From: Alphaproteobacteria bacterium
GTDB taxonomy: Bacteria; Pseudomonadota; Alphaproteobacteria; Rickettsiales; SXRF01
DNA length: 64,000 bases
NCBI GenBank assembly: GCA_025360605.1
Contig: JANYBV010000012.1
Location: 1-64,000 of the forward strand
Reading direction: 5' to 3'
The notes under the pieces were generated by a model. It had not been told where the DNA came from, searched no databases, and saw nothing but the letters and a program-made list of their open reading frames with translations. Within the stretch, counting starts at the first letter, position 1. Each line of letters begins with the position of its first letter. Positions 51,420 through 62,428 of the stretch are shown piece by piece. Made by a program: the position numbers and the translations under genes.

Positions 51420-53840
51420 ATGGAATCGACAACAGCACCAAAAACTGAAATTTTTCCGGTACTTCCACTGCGCGATATCGTAGTTTTTCCCTCCATGGTT
51501 GTGCCACTGTTCGTGGGGCGTGAAAAGTCCGTACGGGCGTTGGAAGATGTTGTAAAGCGTGAAGGCAAAATCTTGCTGGTGACGCAGGTTAATGGCAGCG
51601 TTGACGACCCGAAAGAAGGCGACATCTACCGCATGGGTACGATCGGCAACATTCTACAGTTGCTGCGCCTGCCGGACGGCACCGTGAAGGTGCTGGTAGA
51701 AGGTTTAAGCCGCGCACTCATTACCGATTTTATCGACAACAAAGAATTTTTTCAGGTAGTCGCCAGCGTCGTCGACGAACAAGATGGCGACAAACAGGAA
51801 ACCGAAGCAATGTTCCGCACCGTGCTTGGCCAGTTCGAGCAATATGTAAAGTTGAACAAAAAAATCCAGCCGGAAACACTCGGCACCGTCAATAAAATCA
51901 GCAGCCCTAGCCTGCTGGCTGACACCATTGCCGCCCACATGTCGGTAGACATTGCTGAGAAGCAAAAAATTCTTGAAATGCTGATGGTGCCTGAGCGCCT
52001 TGAACATATCTTTGCACTGATGGAAAGTGAAATCGCTGTCCTCAACACCGAGCGCCGCATCCGTTCACGCGTGAAACGCCAGATGGAAAAAACCCAGCGC
52101 GAGTACTACCTGAACGAACAGATGAAAGCGATCCAGAAAGAACTGGGTGAATCCGAAGACGGCAAAGACGAAATCGGCGAGCTGGAAGGCAAGCTGATGA
52201 AACTGCGTCTGACCAAGGAAGCCAAGGAAAAAACGCTTTCGGAAGTGAAAAAGTTGCGCACTATGAGCAGTATGTCGGCGGAAGCGTCGGTTATCCGCAA
52301 TTACCTCGACTGGATTATTTCCCTGCCGTGGAAAAAACAGTCCCGTATCATCAGCGACCTTAAAGGTGCGCAAAAAGTACTCGATGAAGATCACTATGGC
52401 TTGGAAAAAGTCAAAGAACGTATCTTGGAATATTTGGCTGTTCAGCAGCGCACCAAACAGGTGAGGAGTCAGATTTTGTGTATCGTTGGGCCTCCGGGTG
52501 TGGGTAAGACCTCGCTGGCTAAATCCATTGCACGTGCTACGGGACGTAACTTTGTACGCATCAGCTTAGGTGGTGTGCGTGACGAAGCTGAAATCCGTGG
52601 CCACCGCCGTACCTATATTGGTTCGATGCCTGGTAAAATTATCCAGTCGATGAAAAAAGCCAAAACCTCCAACCCGCTTTTCCTGCTCGACGAGCTGGAC
52701 AAGATGGGTTCGGATTTCCGTGGCGATCCGGCAGCAGCGTTACTGGAGGTCTTGGATCCGGAACAGAATCACACCTTCAACGATCATTATCTGGAAGTGG
52801 ATTATGATTTGTCGGACGTTATGTTTGTGGCCACTGCCAACAGCATGAATATGCCGCGCCCATTGCTCGACCGTATGGAAATCATCCGTATTCCGGGTTA
52901 CACCGAAGACGAAAAAATTCATATTGCCAAACGCCACCTCATCAGCAAACAGATGAAGGCGCACGGCCTGAAGAAAGAAGAGTGGTCGATTTCGGAAGAC
53001 GCTCTGAAAGATATCATCCGTTACTACACCCGCGAAGCCGGCGTGCGTAACCTTGAGCGCGAAATCGCCAATGCGTCGCGTAAGGCCGTCAAAGAAATCC
53101 TACTTAAAGGCAAAGGTGCGATTAAAGTCACCGCGCGCAACCTCGGAAAATTTGCCGGTGTGCGCAAGTTTACTTTCGGCGAAGCAGAAAAAGAAAATCT
53201 TGTTGGTATGGTTACCGGTTTAGCGTGGACGGAAGTCGGCGGTGAATTGCTTACCATCGAAGCGCTGACCATGCCTGGCAAGGGCAAAGTCACCATCACC
53301 GGCAAACTCGGTGATGTGATGCAGGAATCCATTTCCGCCGCTGTGAGCTATGTGCGCTCGCGCTCGCTGGAATTCGGTATTATCCCTCCTACGTTCCAGA
53401 CCAAGGATATCCACGTACACGTGCCGGAAGGCGCAACACCGAAGGATGGCCCATCAGCCGGTATCGGTATGACCACCGCTATCGTTTCCGCCCTCACCGG
53501 CATTCCGGTGCGTAAGGATGTGGCGATGACGGGTGAAGTTACCCTGCGTGGACGTGTACTGGCCATTGGCGGCTTGAAAGAAAAGTTGCTGGCGGCTCTG
53601 CGCGGTGGCCTGACCACCGTCCTGATTCCTCAGGAAAACGTCAAAGACCTTGAAGAAATTCCTGAAAACGTCAAACGCGACATGACCATCATTGCGGTGA
53701 ACACCGTGGATGACGTGCTGAAAAATGCACTGGTTCGTATGCCAGAGGCGGTGGAATGGAAAGATCCTAAGGATGCCGTACCTGCTCCGGCCATCGCCAC
53801 GCCAACGGATGACACAGAGAACGGCATCATCACACACTAG
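51420..53840 (+). CDS. lon: Lon ATP-dependent protease
   Basis: Homohexameric AAA+ protease, 806 aa. N-terminal substrate domain ([24 protein letters not shown] in parts), Walker [10 protein letters not shown], Walker [12 protein letters not shown], and the Ser-Lys dyad in the C-terminal domain: Ser of [12 protein letters not shown] and Lys of [14 protein letters not shown]. It degrades misfolded and regulatory proteins. In most alphaproteobacteria lon lies between clpX and hup; here it is about 12 kb away on the opposite strand. No Shine-Dalgarno is obvious before the ATG. Confidence 0.97.
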   Translation: MESTTAPKTEIFPVLPLRDIVVFPSMVVPLFVGREKSVRALEDVVKREGKILLVTQVNGSVDDPKEGDIYRMGTIGNILQLLRLPDGTVKVLVEGLSRALITDFIDNKEFFQVVASVVDEQDGDKQETEAMFRTVLGQFEQYVKLNKKIQPETLGTVNKISSPSLLADTIAAHMSVDIAEKQKILEMLMVPERLEHIFALMESEIAVLNTERRIRSRVKRQMEKTQREYYLNEQMKAIQKELGESEDGKDEIGELEGKLMKLRLTKEAKEKTLSEVKKLRTMSSMSAEASVIRNYLDWIISLPWKKQSRIISDLKGAQKVLDEDHYGLEKVKERILEYLAVQQRTKQVRSQILCIVGPPGVGKTSLAKSIARATGRNFVRISLGGVRDEAEIRGHRRTYIGSMPGKIIQSMKKAKTSNPLFLLDELDKMGSDFRGDPAAALLEVLDPEQNHTFNDHYLEVDYDLSDVMFVATANSMNMPRPLLDRMEIIRIPGYTEDEKIHIAKRHLISKQMKAHGLKKEEWSISEDALKDIIRYYTREAGVRNLEREIANASRKAVKEILLKGKGAIKVTARNLGKFAGVRKFTFGEAEKENLVGMVTGLAWTEVGGELLTIEALTMPGKGKVTITGKLGDVMQESISAAVSYVRSRSLEFGIIPPTFQTKDIHVHVPEGATPKDGPSAGIGMTTAIVSALTGIPVRKDVAMTGEVTLRGRVLAIGGLKEKLLAALRGGLTTVLIPQENVKDLEEIPENVKRDMTIIAVNTVDDVLKNALVRMPEAVEWKDPKDAVPAPAIATPTDDTENGIITH

Positions 53841-53864
53841 TTTTATGCCTGTTGCGCACTGTAC

Positions 53865-54992
53865 ATGACCCCGATGAGTTCCGGCGAACGTAAACATATC
53901 TGTATTGTAACTGATGCATGGTATCCGCAGGTCAATGGCGTGGTACGCACCTTGGACAGCATCCGCAAGGAAATGGAAAAACGTGGGCATACCGTAAGCC
54001 TGATTACGCCGGACCAGTTTCACACATTTCCTATGCCAACCTATCCTGAAATCCGGTTGGCCTACGCCGCCAAGGAAAAAAACGGCAACGTATCGCATCA
54101 TCTGGAGCGCATTAAGCCCGATCAAATCTATATTGCTACCGAAGGACCGCTTGGGCTGGCCGCACGCCACTACTGCACACGCAAACACCTGAATTTTACC
54201 ACGGGTTACCATACCAAATACCCCGAATTTGCCTCGGCACACGGCGTTCCGGCGGGGCAAACGCTGGGCTACCTGTATATGCATCATTTCCATGATCCCG
54301 CAAATTATGTGCTGGCCCCCAGTGAAAGCCAGAAAGATGAGTTACAGGCGCGTAAATTCAAAAATGCGCGCGCATGGACACGTGGTGTGGACACCGAACT
54401 GTTCCACATCGGCCCAAGCTCGGCACTTGATGAATTCAAAGATAAAGGACCAATATTTCTGAATGTGGGCCGCGTATCCTACGAAAAAGGCCTCCCTGAT
54501 TTTCTAAATCTCGATTTACCAGGCACGAAGGTGGTAGTGGGGGATGGCCCTGCGATGGAGCCCCTAAAAAAAGCCCACCCAGAAGCCGTTTTTCTGGGTA
54601 GAAAAATGGGCGAGGAACTCGCTGCTATTTACCGCGCAGCAGACGTATTCGTCTTTCCTAGTAAACATGATACGTTTGGAAATGTGCAGATTGAGGCTCT
54701 GGCCAGTGGCGTGCCGGTGGCGGCTTATAATGCCACAGGATCCAGAGATGTTGTCACCAATCCGCGCATCGGTGCGCTGGCAGAGAATGATGATTTACGC
54801 GAAGCTTGCCTGAAAGCACTGGAACTTAAGCGCAACGGCTGTGAAGATATCTGCCGCCAGCATGTGTTGGATCATTTCACATGGGAAAAAGCCGCCGATA
54901 TCTTTGAATCCTATCTTGTGGATGTGGGCGCACCCAACCATTTCAGGTCACACGCCAAAGAAGCGTGGAAAAATACGGGAACCGGCCGCTAG
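53865..54992 (+). CDS. GT4 glycosyltransferase
   Basis: A 375-aa GT-B fold enzyme of family GT4. N-terminal domain: IVTDAWYPQVNGVVRTL, then TGYHTKYPEFASAHG. C-terminal nucleotide-sugar domain: LNVGRVSYEKGLPDFL, VVGDGPAMEPLKK, and the EX7E motif in HDTFGNVQIEALASGVPVAA. The pattern is that of MgtA/PimB-like alpha-mannosyl or glucosyl transferases acting on lipids such as diacylglycerol. It starts 24 bp after lon; an alternative ATG is at 53874. The sugar donor and acceptor cannot be told. Confidence 0.88.
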   Translation: MTPMSSGERKHICIVTDAWYPQVNGVVRTLDSIRKEMEKRGHTVSLITPDQFHTFPMPTYPEIRLAYAAKEKNGNVSHHLERIKPDQIYIATEGPLGLAARHYCTRKHLNFTTGYHTKYPEFASAHGVPAGQTLGYLYMHHFHDPANYVLAPSESQKDELQARKFKNARAWTRGVDTELFHIGPSSALDEFKDKGPIFLNVGRVSYEKGLPDFLNLDLPGTKVVVGDGPAMEPLKKAHPEAVFLGRKMGEELAAIYRAADVFVFPSKHDTFGNVQIEALASGVPVAAYNATGSRDVVTNPRIGALAENDDLREACLKALELKRNGCEDICRQHVLDHFTWEKAADIFESYLVDVGAPNHFRSHAKEAWKNTGTGR

Positions 54993-55000
54993 CACTAGTA

Positions 55001-56434
55001 TTATCTCAAATGATCGGCGTTCCAGAAAAAAATAGTGGAGAGAATAACAAAACTCCAGACTATTGCCGTGCTGCCGTAGATTAAGTAACGCTTTTTTTGC
55101 AATAGAACGGATGTGTATGCACGGTCGAATAGTGCCGCAAAAGAAATGATGATCGGGTAAACATAACGCGCATCCTGACTAGTAATACTATTTTTGCGAA
55201 TAACGTAGAAAATCAAAAATAGTAAAGGCACAGCTACTCCAAGAACGAATGGGAGCATGCCTTTAAAATCGATACGGCGAATGGTAAAACACAGTAACAC
55301 CGCACAACTTATAACCCCTAAGCATAAATAATTGAGATAAATGGCAAGTGAAGGCCACGACCATTTATACTCTTCAAAAACCAATGTTTTTAAGAAATAC
55401 TCCCCAAAAGACGTTTCTGACCAAGTCACGAAAGGTGATTGAAAATAATTATAGCTAAAGTCAAAAAAATGCATTGCTGAATAGGGTTGTCCTGATGCCC
55501 AGCCATCCAGTTTTTCCAAAGGCATGGTATCGTTTATAACCTTTGCAAAACTTATCCCGATACAAACAACGACCGCACACCATACCCCCAGCCATTTTAA
55601 TGAAACTAGGCTGCGGATTGCAAGCTCTTTACGGTACCATGAAATACCCATCATCAACGCAATCAAGCCGAGGAGAATGATGGCACTCCCTTTTGCTGTC
55701 ATCCCTGCAGCAGCAATCAGTAAAGATTTCATGAGTTGATGTGGCTTTTTTTCCTGATACCAGAGTACGAGATAATAAAAAGACGCTGCATAAAAAGCAT
55801 ACAGCAAAATCTCATTGTTTATTTTTGAGGCCAGATGAGTGCTTGCCGGCCACAACAAGAATAATGCAACGGTGGTGAGATGTGGACCCTGTGTAAGCCC
55901 CGCACGATGTAAAGTCGCCAGACCGAACATGTTAAAGATGAGAAAACACACCCAGGATAAAAACCGTAGTGCCGTCCATTCGGGAATATTGAGATAGATT
56001 GCGGCTTTTATAGCCAGAGCTTCCAGATAAAAATACAGTGGTGGATGATGCGATTGCGCACCTAAATAACTAAAAGGGTGCATCCAGTGACCTTTAATAA
56101 ATTCACCGTATCTTATTTGTGTAAATAGATTGTTAGTGTACAGGTCATTCGCACTGTTATGCAGATAGTGAAGGCTAAGAAAACAAGCCAGACAAAATAC
56201 ACACAACGAACCAGCCCCCACATTACGACGGGCTAACCATTGTGTCGCCATGGCGATTACAGCGCAATCCACTAAAATAACGCCCAAAGAAGACAGCGCA
56301 TTCTCTCCGTAAAGGAGATTCGAAAGGAAGAGTCTCTGTCCGATGAAGAGTGCTGTTAAACCCCATCCCAAAGCAATAGCTGCTAGGAGGTGGGGCTTTG
56401 AATAGAACTCATATTTTTTGTTGCTCAAGACCAT
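55001..56434 (-). CDS. Polytopic GT39-like membrane glycosyltransferase
   Basis: A 477-aa protein with about eleven membrane helices. It shows GT-C features: the first periplasmic loop (after the second helix) is long, with a Asn/Tyr-rich segment and QSHHPPLYFYLEALAIK, resembling the HPPL motif of PMT/ArnT-like enzymes. These transfer sugars from a polyprenyl-phosphate donor. It is on the minus strand, convergent with the GT4 gene (8 bp apart), and 28 bp downstream of the purU 3' remnant. The exact substrate is unknown. Confidence 0.75.
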   Translation of the reverse strand: MVLSNKKYEFYSKPHLLAAIALGWGLTALFIGQRLFLSNLLYGENALSSLGVILVDCAVIAMATQWLARRNVGAGSLCVFCLACFLSLHYLHNSANDLYTNNLFTQIRYGEFIKGHWMHPFSYLGAQSHHPPLYFYLEALAIKAAIYLNIPEWTALRFLSWVCFLIFNMFGLATLHRAGLTQGPHLTTVALFLLWPASTHLASKINNEILLYAFYAASFYYLVLWYQEKKPHQLMKSLLIAAAGMTAKGSAIILLGLIALMMGISWYRKELAIRSLVSLKWLGVWCAVVVCIGISFAKVINDTMPLEKLDGWASGQPYSAMHFFDFSYNYFQSPFVTWSETSFGEYFLKTLVFEEYKWSWPSLAIYLNYLCLGVISCAVLLCFTIRRIDFKGMLPFVLGVAVPLLFLIFYVIRKNSITSQDARYVYPIIISFAALFDRAYTSVLLQKKRYLIYGSTAIVWSFVILSTIFFWNADHLR

Positions 56435-56461
56435 TTTTCTTATCTTCAGGTGTTATGTAAA

Positions 56462-56537
56462 GATAACCGTTTTGTGGCCGTAGCATAAGGCGTTGAGTAT
56501 CACGGCAAATGGCTGCCAGATCGTCGGGCAGCACCTG
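56462..56537 (-). pseudogene. Remnant of the 3' end of purU
   Basis: On the minus strand this segment reads LPDDLAAICRDTQRLML followed by GHKTVIF, matching LPDDLAAIGRDTECLVL (residues 246-262) and GHKTVVF (278-284) of the intact PurU encoded next door. About 48 bp between the two blocks are missing, and it has no start. It lies between the two polytopic glycosyltransferase-like genes. Confidence 0.8.
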
Positions 56538-56562
56538 CGATCAGCAGTACCATCAGCGGTTC

Positions 56563-57918
56563 TCAATCAAAGCGAAAACGGTTATTTTCACCATACTCCA
56601 ACATGTTACCAACAATAAAACAATAGATAATGATGCATGACATGTAGAGTAACGTCAGGCAATAGGCTGGGGGACGGCTGAGGCCGTCTTTATAACAGCG
56701 CCACAAGCACCCAACCCAACAGGCAGGAAAAACCGCAAGCACCGTAAGGCTTGCGATAAAACGGTGAAAATATTCTTTACCATACACAGCGTAGGGACTG
56801 AGCCAGACAATGGTGTCGTAGAGGTCTTCATAGTCAGATATTTTCTGGGCGTTGTCATCCAGCAGATAGTAACGTGAAGTAGGCGTCAGCGAGAGTGTGT
56901 AGGCAAAGACAATGCTTTGCAGGTATTTTTTAGGAAATTGCTGGATGGACAGGAGGTCAAGCTTGGCAAAGCGATGGGACACCTCAAGGTAGCCTCCATA
57001 ATTGAGGTTGAGTTCACCATTGGCCTTCAGCGGTTTTGTAAGCACAGCCGGACCAGCAGGCAGCGGGGTTTTAAGGTACGGCTGATAAACCGCCGGTTCA
57101 AGAAACGGGTGCAACCTGACCAGTGGATCACCCGTCATTACAAACAGTGATTCCTGCTGCGGCGGAGTCAGAGTATTGATGGCAATTTTTGCAACATTCA
57201 TCCCCATCCAACTACTGCTACCAAAGAACCCAAAGATCAGCAGGTTTTTAACATACCACAACAAAACAAGCGTAAAGGGAACGGCTATTTTTCTCATGAT
57301 GGTACGCATTGGAAAGCGGCGGCCAAACAGGACTAGCGGCATGGCAAACACCACCAGATGGTAACTGCTTCGCAGCAAACACAATAATGCAAGGCAGAAC
57401 GCCATGCGCGTGATCCATTTAACTTCACCGGAGACAGCGCATTCTGCCACACACCAAACACTGAAAACCAGTAGGAAAACCGCCGGATACATATAAAAGA
57501 AAAAATGCTCAAACAGCAATTGTGACGGTGAAGCCATGTAGATAAAGACCACCAGCAAAGCGACGTATTTCCCAACACCAAGCAACTTTAAAATACGAAA
57601 TAGCATCAGGTTGAGCGCAAGCCCCAAGCCAAGGAACAGAAGATGAAAAAACGTATGCCAGCCCTCGCCAAACAGGAACATACTCAAGCCCGTCATCATA
57701 TTCATCAGCGGCGGCTGTATATGCATGTACAGCAACGATTGCCAGAGATTATCCTTCAACTGCTGCACATCGAGATACTGGTAAAAGCCGTTGATCTCAT
57801 CATGATAAGAAAAGCTTCCGCCTGCACAATAAAATGCAGCACGCGTAAGGACAAAACCAGCCAGTATCAGAAGGTAAGAAAAACGCCCAGCGCGCGCGAT
57901 CACGGCTGGCGGTACCAT
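56563..57918 (-). CDS. Polytopic membrane protein, glycosyltransferase-like
   Basis: A 451-aa protein with about eleven helices and a periplasmic region around 245-345. The segment YHDEINGFYQYLDVQQLKD in the first loop and LLYMHIQPPLMNMMTGLSMF resemble the acidic and xPPL motifs of GT39/GT83 (PMT/ArnT) enzymes. Its ATG overlaps the purU stop region (both at 57918), so it is probably co-transcribed with purU. It may glycosylate a lipid or surface polymer; sequence similarity to the neighbouring GT39-like protein is low by eye. Confidence 0.7.
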   Translation of the reverse strand: MVPPAVIARAGRFSYLLILAGFVLTRAAFYCAGGSFSYHDEINGFYQYLDVQQLKDNLWQSLLYMHIQPPLMNMMTGLSMFLFGEGWHTFFHLLFLGLGLALNLMLFRILKLLGVGKYVALLVVFIYMASPSQLLFEHFFFYMYPAVFLLVFSVWCVAECAVSGEVKWITRMAFCLALLCLLRSSYHLVVFAMPLVLFGRRFPMRTIMRKIAVPFTLVLLWYVKNLLIFGFFGSSSWMGMNVAKIAINTLTPPQQESLFVMTGDPLVRLHPFLEPAVYQPYLKTPLPAGPAVLTKPLKANGELNLNYGGYLEVSHRFAKLDLLSIQQFPKKYLQSIVFAYTLSLTPTSRYYLLDDNAQKISDYEDLYDTIVWLSPYAVYGKEYFHRFIASLTVLAVFPACWVGCLWRCYKDGLSRPPAYCLTLLYMSCIIIYCFIVGNMLEYGENNRFRFD

Positions 57919-58775
57919 TACTTGAACACGACCGTTTTATGACCGTTGAGTAGTACGCGGTGTTCGGTATGATATTTCAGCGCGCGCGCCAGCACAAGGC
58001 ACTCCGTATCACGGCCAATGGCCGCCAGATCATCGGGCAGATGGGTGTGGTCAACGCGGGCGACCTCCTGCTCGATAATAGGCCCCTCGTCCAGATCAGT
58101 CGTCACATAATGCGCCGTCGCCCCGATCAACTTCACACCGCGGTCAAACGCCTGCATATACGGCTTCGCGCCTTTAAAACTCGGCAGGAAGGAATGATGG
58201 ATATTGATAGCCTTGCCCTGTAATTGCTTACAAAGCCCTTCCGACAACACCTGCATATAACGCGCCAGCACCACCACATCAATCTTATGGCGGTCCATCA
58301 CCTCCAGCACCTGCTCTTCTTGCGTTGCTTTATCGCCCGTCACCACCGGAAGGTAGTAGAAAGGAATATCGTGCCAGTGGGCCACATGCTCCCAATCCTT
58401 GTGGTTGGAAACAATGGCGGGGATTTCGATGGCAAGCTGGCCGGTGGCGTGGCGGTACAGCAAATCGTTCAGGCAATGGCCGAATTTTGACACCATAATC
58501 AACACGCGGCTTTTGACATCTTTGCCGACAATCTGCCAGTGCATAGCAAAACGCGCGCCCACCAGTTCATGAAAGCGTTTTTTCAGCCCGTCTTCGCTCG
58601 GGCCCTGATTTTCAATCGTGAATTCGATACGCAAGAAAAACATGCCCGTTGAAGCATCACCAAACTGGGCCGATTCAATAATGAACCCGTAATGCTCGGC
58701 CAGAAAGCCGGTAACAGCCGCCACAATCCCGCGCACATCATGGCATGAAAGGGTAAGTATATAACGCTTTTGCAT
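57918..58775 (-). CDS. purU: Formyltetrahydrofolate deformylase
   Basis: Hydrolyses 10-formyl-THF to THF and formate, balancing one-carbon pools, 285 aa. An N-terminal ACT domain (RYILTLSCHDVRGIVAAVTG in part) is followed by the formyltransferase fold with catalytic Asn191, His193 (AINIHHSFLPSFKGA) and Asp229 (TTDLDEGPII). ATG 58775 is chosen because it overlaps the divL stop as TAATG and matches the family start. It is translationally coupled to divL, an unusual partner. Confidence 0.96.
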   Translation of the reverse strand: MQKRYILTLSCHDVRGIVAAVTGFLAEHYGFIIESAQFGDASTGMFFLRIEFTIENQGPSEDGLKKRFHELVGARFAMHWQIVGKDVKSRVLIMVSKFGHCLNDLLYRHATGQLAIEIPAIVSNHKDWEHVAHWHDIPFYYLPVVTGDKATQEEQVLEVMDRHKIDVVVLARYMQVLSEGLCKQLQGKAINIHHSFLPSFKGAKPYMQAFDRGVKLIGATAHYVTTDLDEGPIIEQEVARVDHTHLPDDLAAIGRDTECLVLARALKYHTEHRVLLNGHKTVVFK

Positions 58776-60913
58776 TACGCCACCGCCTTGGTTTTTTTCT
58801 TCGCCTGCACCAGTTGCAACAATTGCGGATTTTCGCGGTGCAACGTACATTCAAAACGGGAGCCTTTCCCAGGTTGCGAATGCAGCTCCACCTTTCCGCC
58901 GTGGAGCTCAATGAAACTTTTCACGATAGAAAGGCCAAGGCCGGTGCCGGAACGCTGGCCGGTTTTGCCACGGGTTCCTTCCTGATTTTTGCCTTTATAG
59001 AATTTAGAGAACACCACTTCCTGCTCTTCATCACGGATGCCGGAGCCCTGATCTTCTACCCATAATAACACCTCATCCTCGCCCGCTTCTTTTGCGCCCA
59101 GCGTCACGGTGTGTCCTGCATCAGAGTATTTGATCGCATTAGAGAGCAGATTGAACAGGATTTGTTTGATGCGCGTTTCATCGCCCACCATTTTACCGAT
59201 GCGCGCAGGACATTCAAACTTCACTCTAATATCGAACTGTTTCACGCGCTCCTGAATCAGCGAAAGCACGGATTTCATCATCACATTGATATCAAACTTG
59301 CTGACATCAAGGCGCATGTAACCCGCTTCGACGCTGGCCAGATCGAGAATATCGTTGATAAGCTGCATGAGATGCTGCGACGACTGGTGAATACCCTCGA
59401 CATATTCCCTCTGTTTTTCTGACAGTGGGCCGAAATATTCCTGACGCAACATTTCCGAGAACCCGCTGATTGAAGTGAGCGGCGAACGCAACTCATACGA
59501 AACGTTTGCGAGGAATTCGCTCTTGAGCTTATCGGCCTCCTGCAACGCTTCATTACGCTCACGCAGGCTGCGTTCTACGACAGTGGAGTCGGTAATATCA
59601 AGATAGGTAATCAGCGTCGCGCCATCCGGCAGCGGAACCTTACGCCAGTCGATTACCTTGCCGTTGGTGAGTTCGAGCTGCTGTGACAAAAATTCACGCG
59701 CCTGAAATTTCTGGATGTGGTTTTGCTTGAACGTGTCCCAGTCTTCAAACACATACAGCGATTTGCATTTTTCGACGATATCGCGGATATGCGGCTCAGT
59801 GCGCGCCATCTCGGCATCGATATCCCACAATTTCAGATACCCCGGATTGCTAAGGCGCAAACGGCCATCCTCACCAAACACCGCCACCCCTTCATGCAGG
59901 TTGTCCAGCGTTTCGCGCTGCACAGCAATCAGGGTGTTATACGAACGTTCGAGTGCAAGGCGGTCGGTCACATCCTCATAAGCAAATAAAATACCGCCCA
60001 AAGCATGCGGAATGGCGATTACACGCAATGCTTTTCCGTCCGGAAGATAGAAAAACTCTTCGTGCGGATCAATCAGTGCGGTGAAGAGTTTGAGCTGCTG
60101 TTGTTTAAAAAGCTGAAAATTTGCCTGCTCGGGAAGCTTACGTTTCTCACGCAGTAATTCAAGGATTTCTCCATAAGTAGGCTGCGTGTCCAACCACAAC
60201 TCGTCGAGTTTCCATAGTGCCGCGAAGGCGTAGTTGAACGATTTAAGGCGCATGTCCGAGCCGTAAATCGCCATCGCGCTGGCAGAGCTTTCCAGCAAAT
60301 CATCCTGCGCGGAGATATGGCGGTTCAGGTCTTCTTTCAACGCTTCCAGTTCCGACACATCGATAGCAAAACCTACCGAAATTTTTTCCTCCGGCACTGG
60401 AAATTCACTAATGTCATATAAACGGCGCTGACCACCAATGACCACGTGGCGGCGGTCAATAGCAGGCTGCCCTGTCGTCAAAGCCTGCGCTGCCATCTGC
60501 TTGGTTTTTTTATCCAGCTCCGGTGTTTCACTGCCATCCGATTTTTCGGATAAATCTTCCACCGCTTCACTGTACGACAAGTTGTAATAACGCAGGGCAA
60601 GACTGCTATCACGCTGCCAGATGGGGTAAGGCGCCATGTTGATGATGGTGGAGTAGTTCTTCAGATCCGTTTTGAGATTTTCATTTTCTTGCTGCAACCG
60701 CTTTAATTGTTCCTCAAGCGGATTGACTTTAGGCTGTCGGCGACGCTTGATTTCATCCCACACAACATAGGAAAGCGCACCAAGGCAGCCTAAACATAAT
60801 GTAGCAAGAACAGGTACAGGAATGGAAATATCAGCCGCATAAGCAGGGCTAGCAGACCCGAAGGCCGCTAAAAGCGCAATGATCGAAACTCCAGACCCGT
60901 TGGTTTTTCTCAT
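58775..60913 (-). CDS. divL: DivL-like tyrosine-bearing sensor kinase
   Basis: A 712-aa membrane-bound kinase-like protein. N-terminal signal-like and membrane helix (about 10-52), a coiled coil (65-88), three PAS-like domains (90-200, 205-320, 330-450), then a HisKA domain in which the phospho-acceptor is Tyr473: FLANVSYELRSPLTSISGFS. The ATPase domain is intact (NLLSNAIKYS, DQGSGI, TGLGLSIVKSFIELHGGKV). The His-to-Tyr change is the hallmark of DivL, which in Caulobacter binds DivK and controls CckA and CtrA. The stop overlaps the purU start. Confidence 0.9.
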   Translation of the reverse strand: MRKTNGSGVSIIALLAAFGSASPAYAADISIPVPVLATLCLGCLGALSYVVWDEIKRRRQPKVNPLEEQLKRLQQENENLKTDLKNYSTIINMAPYPIWQRDSSLALRYYNLSYSEAVEDLSEKSDGSETPELDKKTKQMAAQALTTGQPAIDRRHVVIGGQRRLYDISEFPVPEEKISVGFAIDVSELEALKEDLNRHISAQDDLLESSASAMAIYGSDMRLKSFNYAFAALWKLDELWLDTQPTYGEILELLREKRKLPEQANFQLFKQQQLKLFTALIDPHEEFFYLPDGKALRVIAIPHALGGILFAYEDVTDRLALERSYNTLIAVQRETLDNLHEGVAVFGEDGRLRLSNPGYLKLWDIDAEMARTEPHIRDIVEKCKSLYVFEDWDTFKQNHIQKFQAREFLSQQLELTNGKVIDWRKVPLPDGATLITYLDITDSTVVERSLRERNEALQEADKLKSEFLANVSYELRSPLTSISGFSEMLRQEYFGPLSEKQREYVEGIHQSSQHLMQLINDILDLASVEAGYMRLDVSKFDINVMMKSVLSLIQERVKQFDIRVKFECPARIGKMVGDETRIKQILFNLLSNAIKYSDAGHTVTLGAKEAGEDEVLLWVEDQGSGIRDEEQEVVFSKFYKGKNQEGTRGKTGQRSGTGLGLSIVKSFIELHGGKVELHSQPGKGSRFECTLHRENPQLLQLVQAKKKTKAVA

Positions 60914-60934
60914 ATCTCCAAATCTTCAAGACAT

Positions 60935-60965
60935 CGTTGCAATTATTTCTAATGCAATTGCAACG
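60935..60965. promoter_or_regulatory. Inverted repeat upstream of divL
   Basis: CGTTGCAATT (60935-60944), 11-nt loop, AATTGCAACG (60956-60965): perfect 10-bp arms, 22 bp upstream of the divL ATG and downstream of ahcY. No T tract on the minus side, so an operator or a weak terminator of ahcY. Confidence 0.45.
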
Positions 60966-61015
60966 AACTGTCATTCGTTTTGGTGATACTAACAGCAAAA
61001 AAATTTCAGCGCTGA

Positions 61016-62347
<1,332 letters not shown>

Positions 62348-62404
62348 TTACGTTAATATTGGCGCAAAAGCTAACCTTGGCAGGGCAAAACTTCAATCAA
62401 ATAA

Positions 62405-62428
62405 TAGAGAAAAGGCGACCAGCCGCCT
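62405..62428 (-). terminator. Terminator after the L,D-transpeptidase gene
   Basis: AGGCG (62428-62424), GCTGGT loop, CGCCT, then TTTTCTC on the minus strand (stem 62413-62428, T tract towards 62405). The stem begins within the stop codon of the L,D-transpeptidase gene. Confidence 0.75.
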
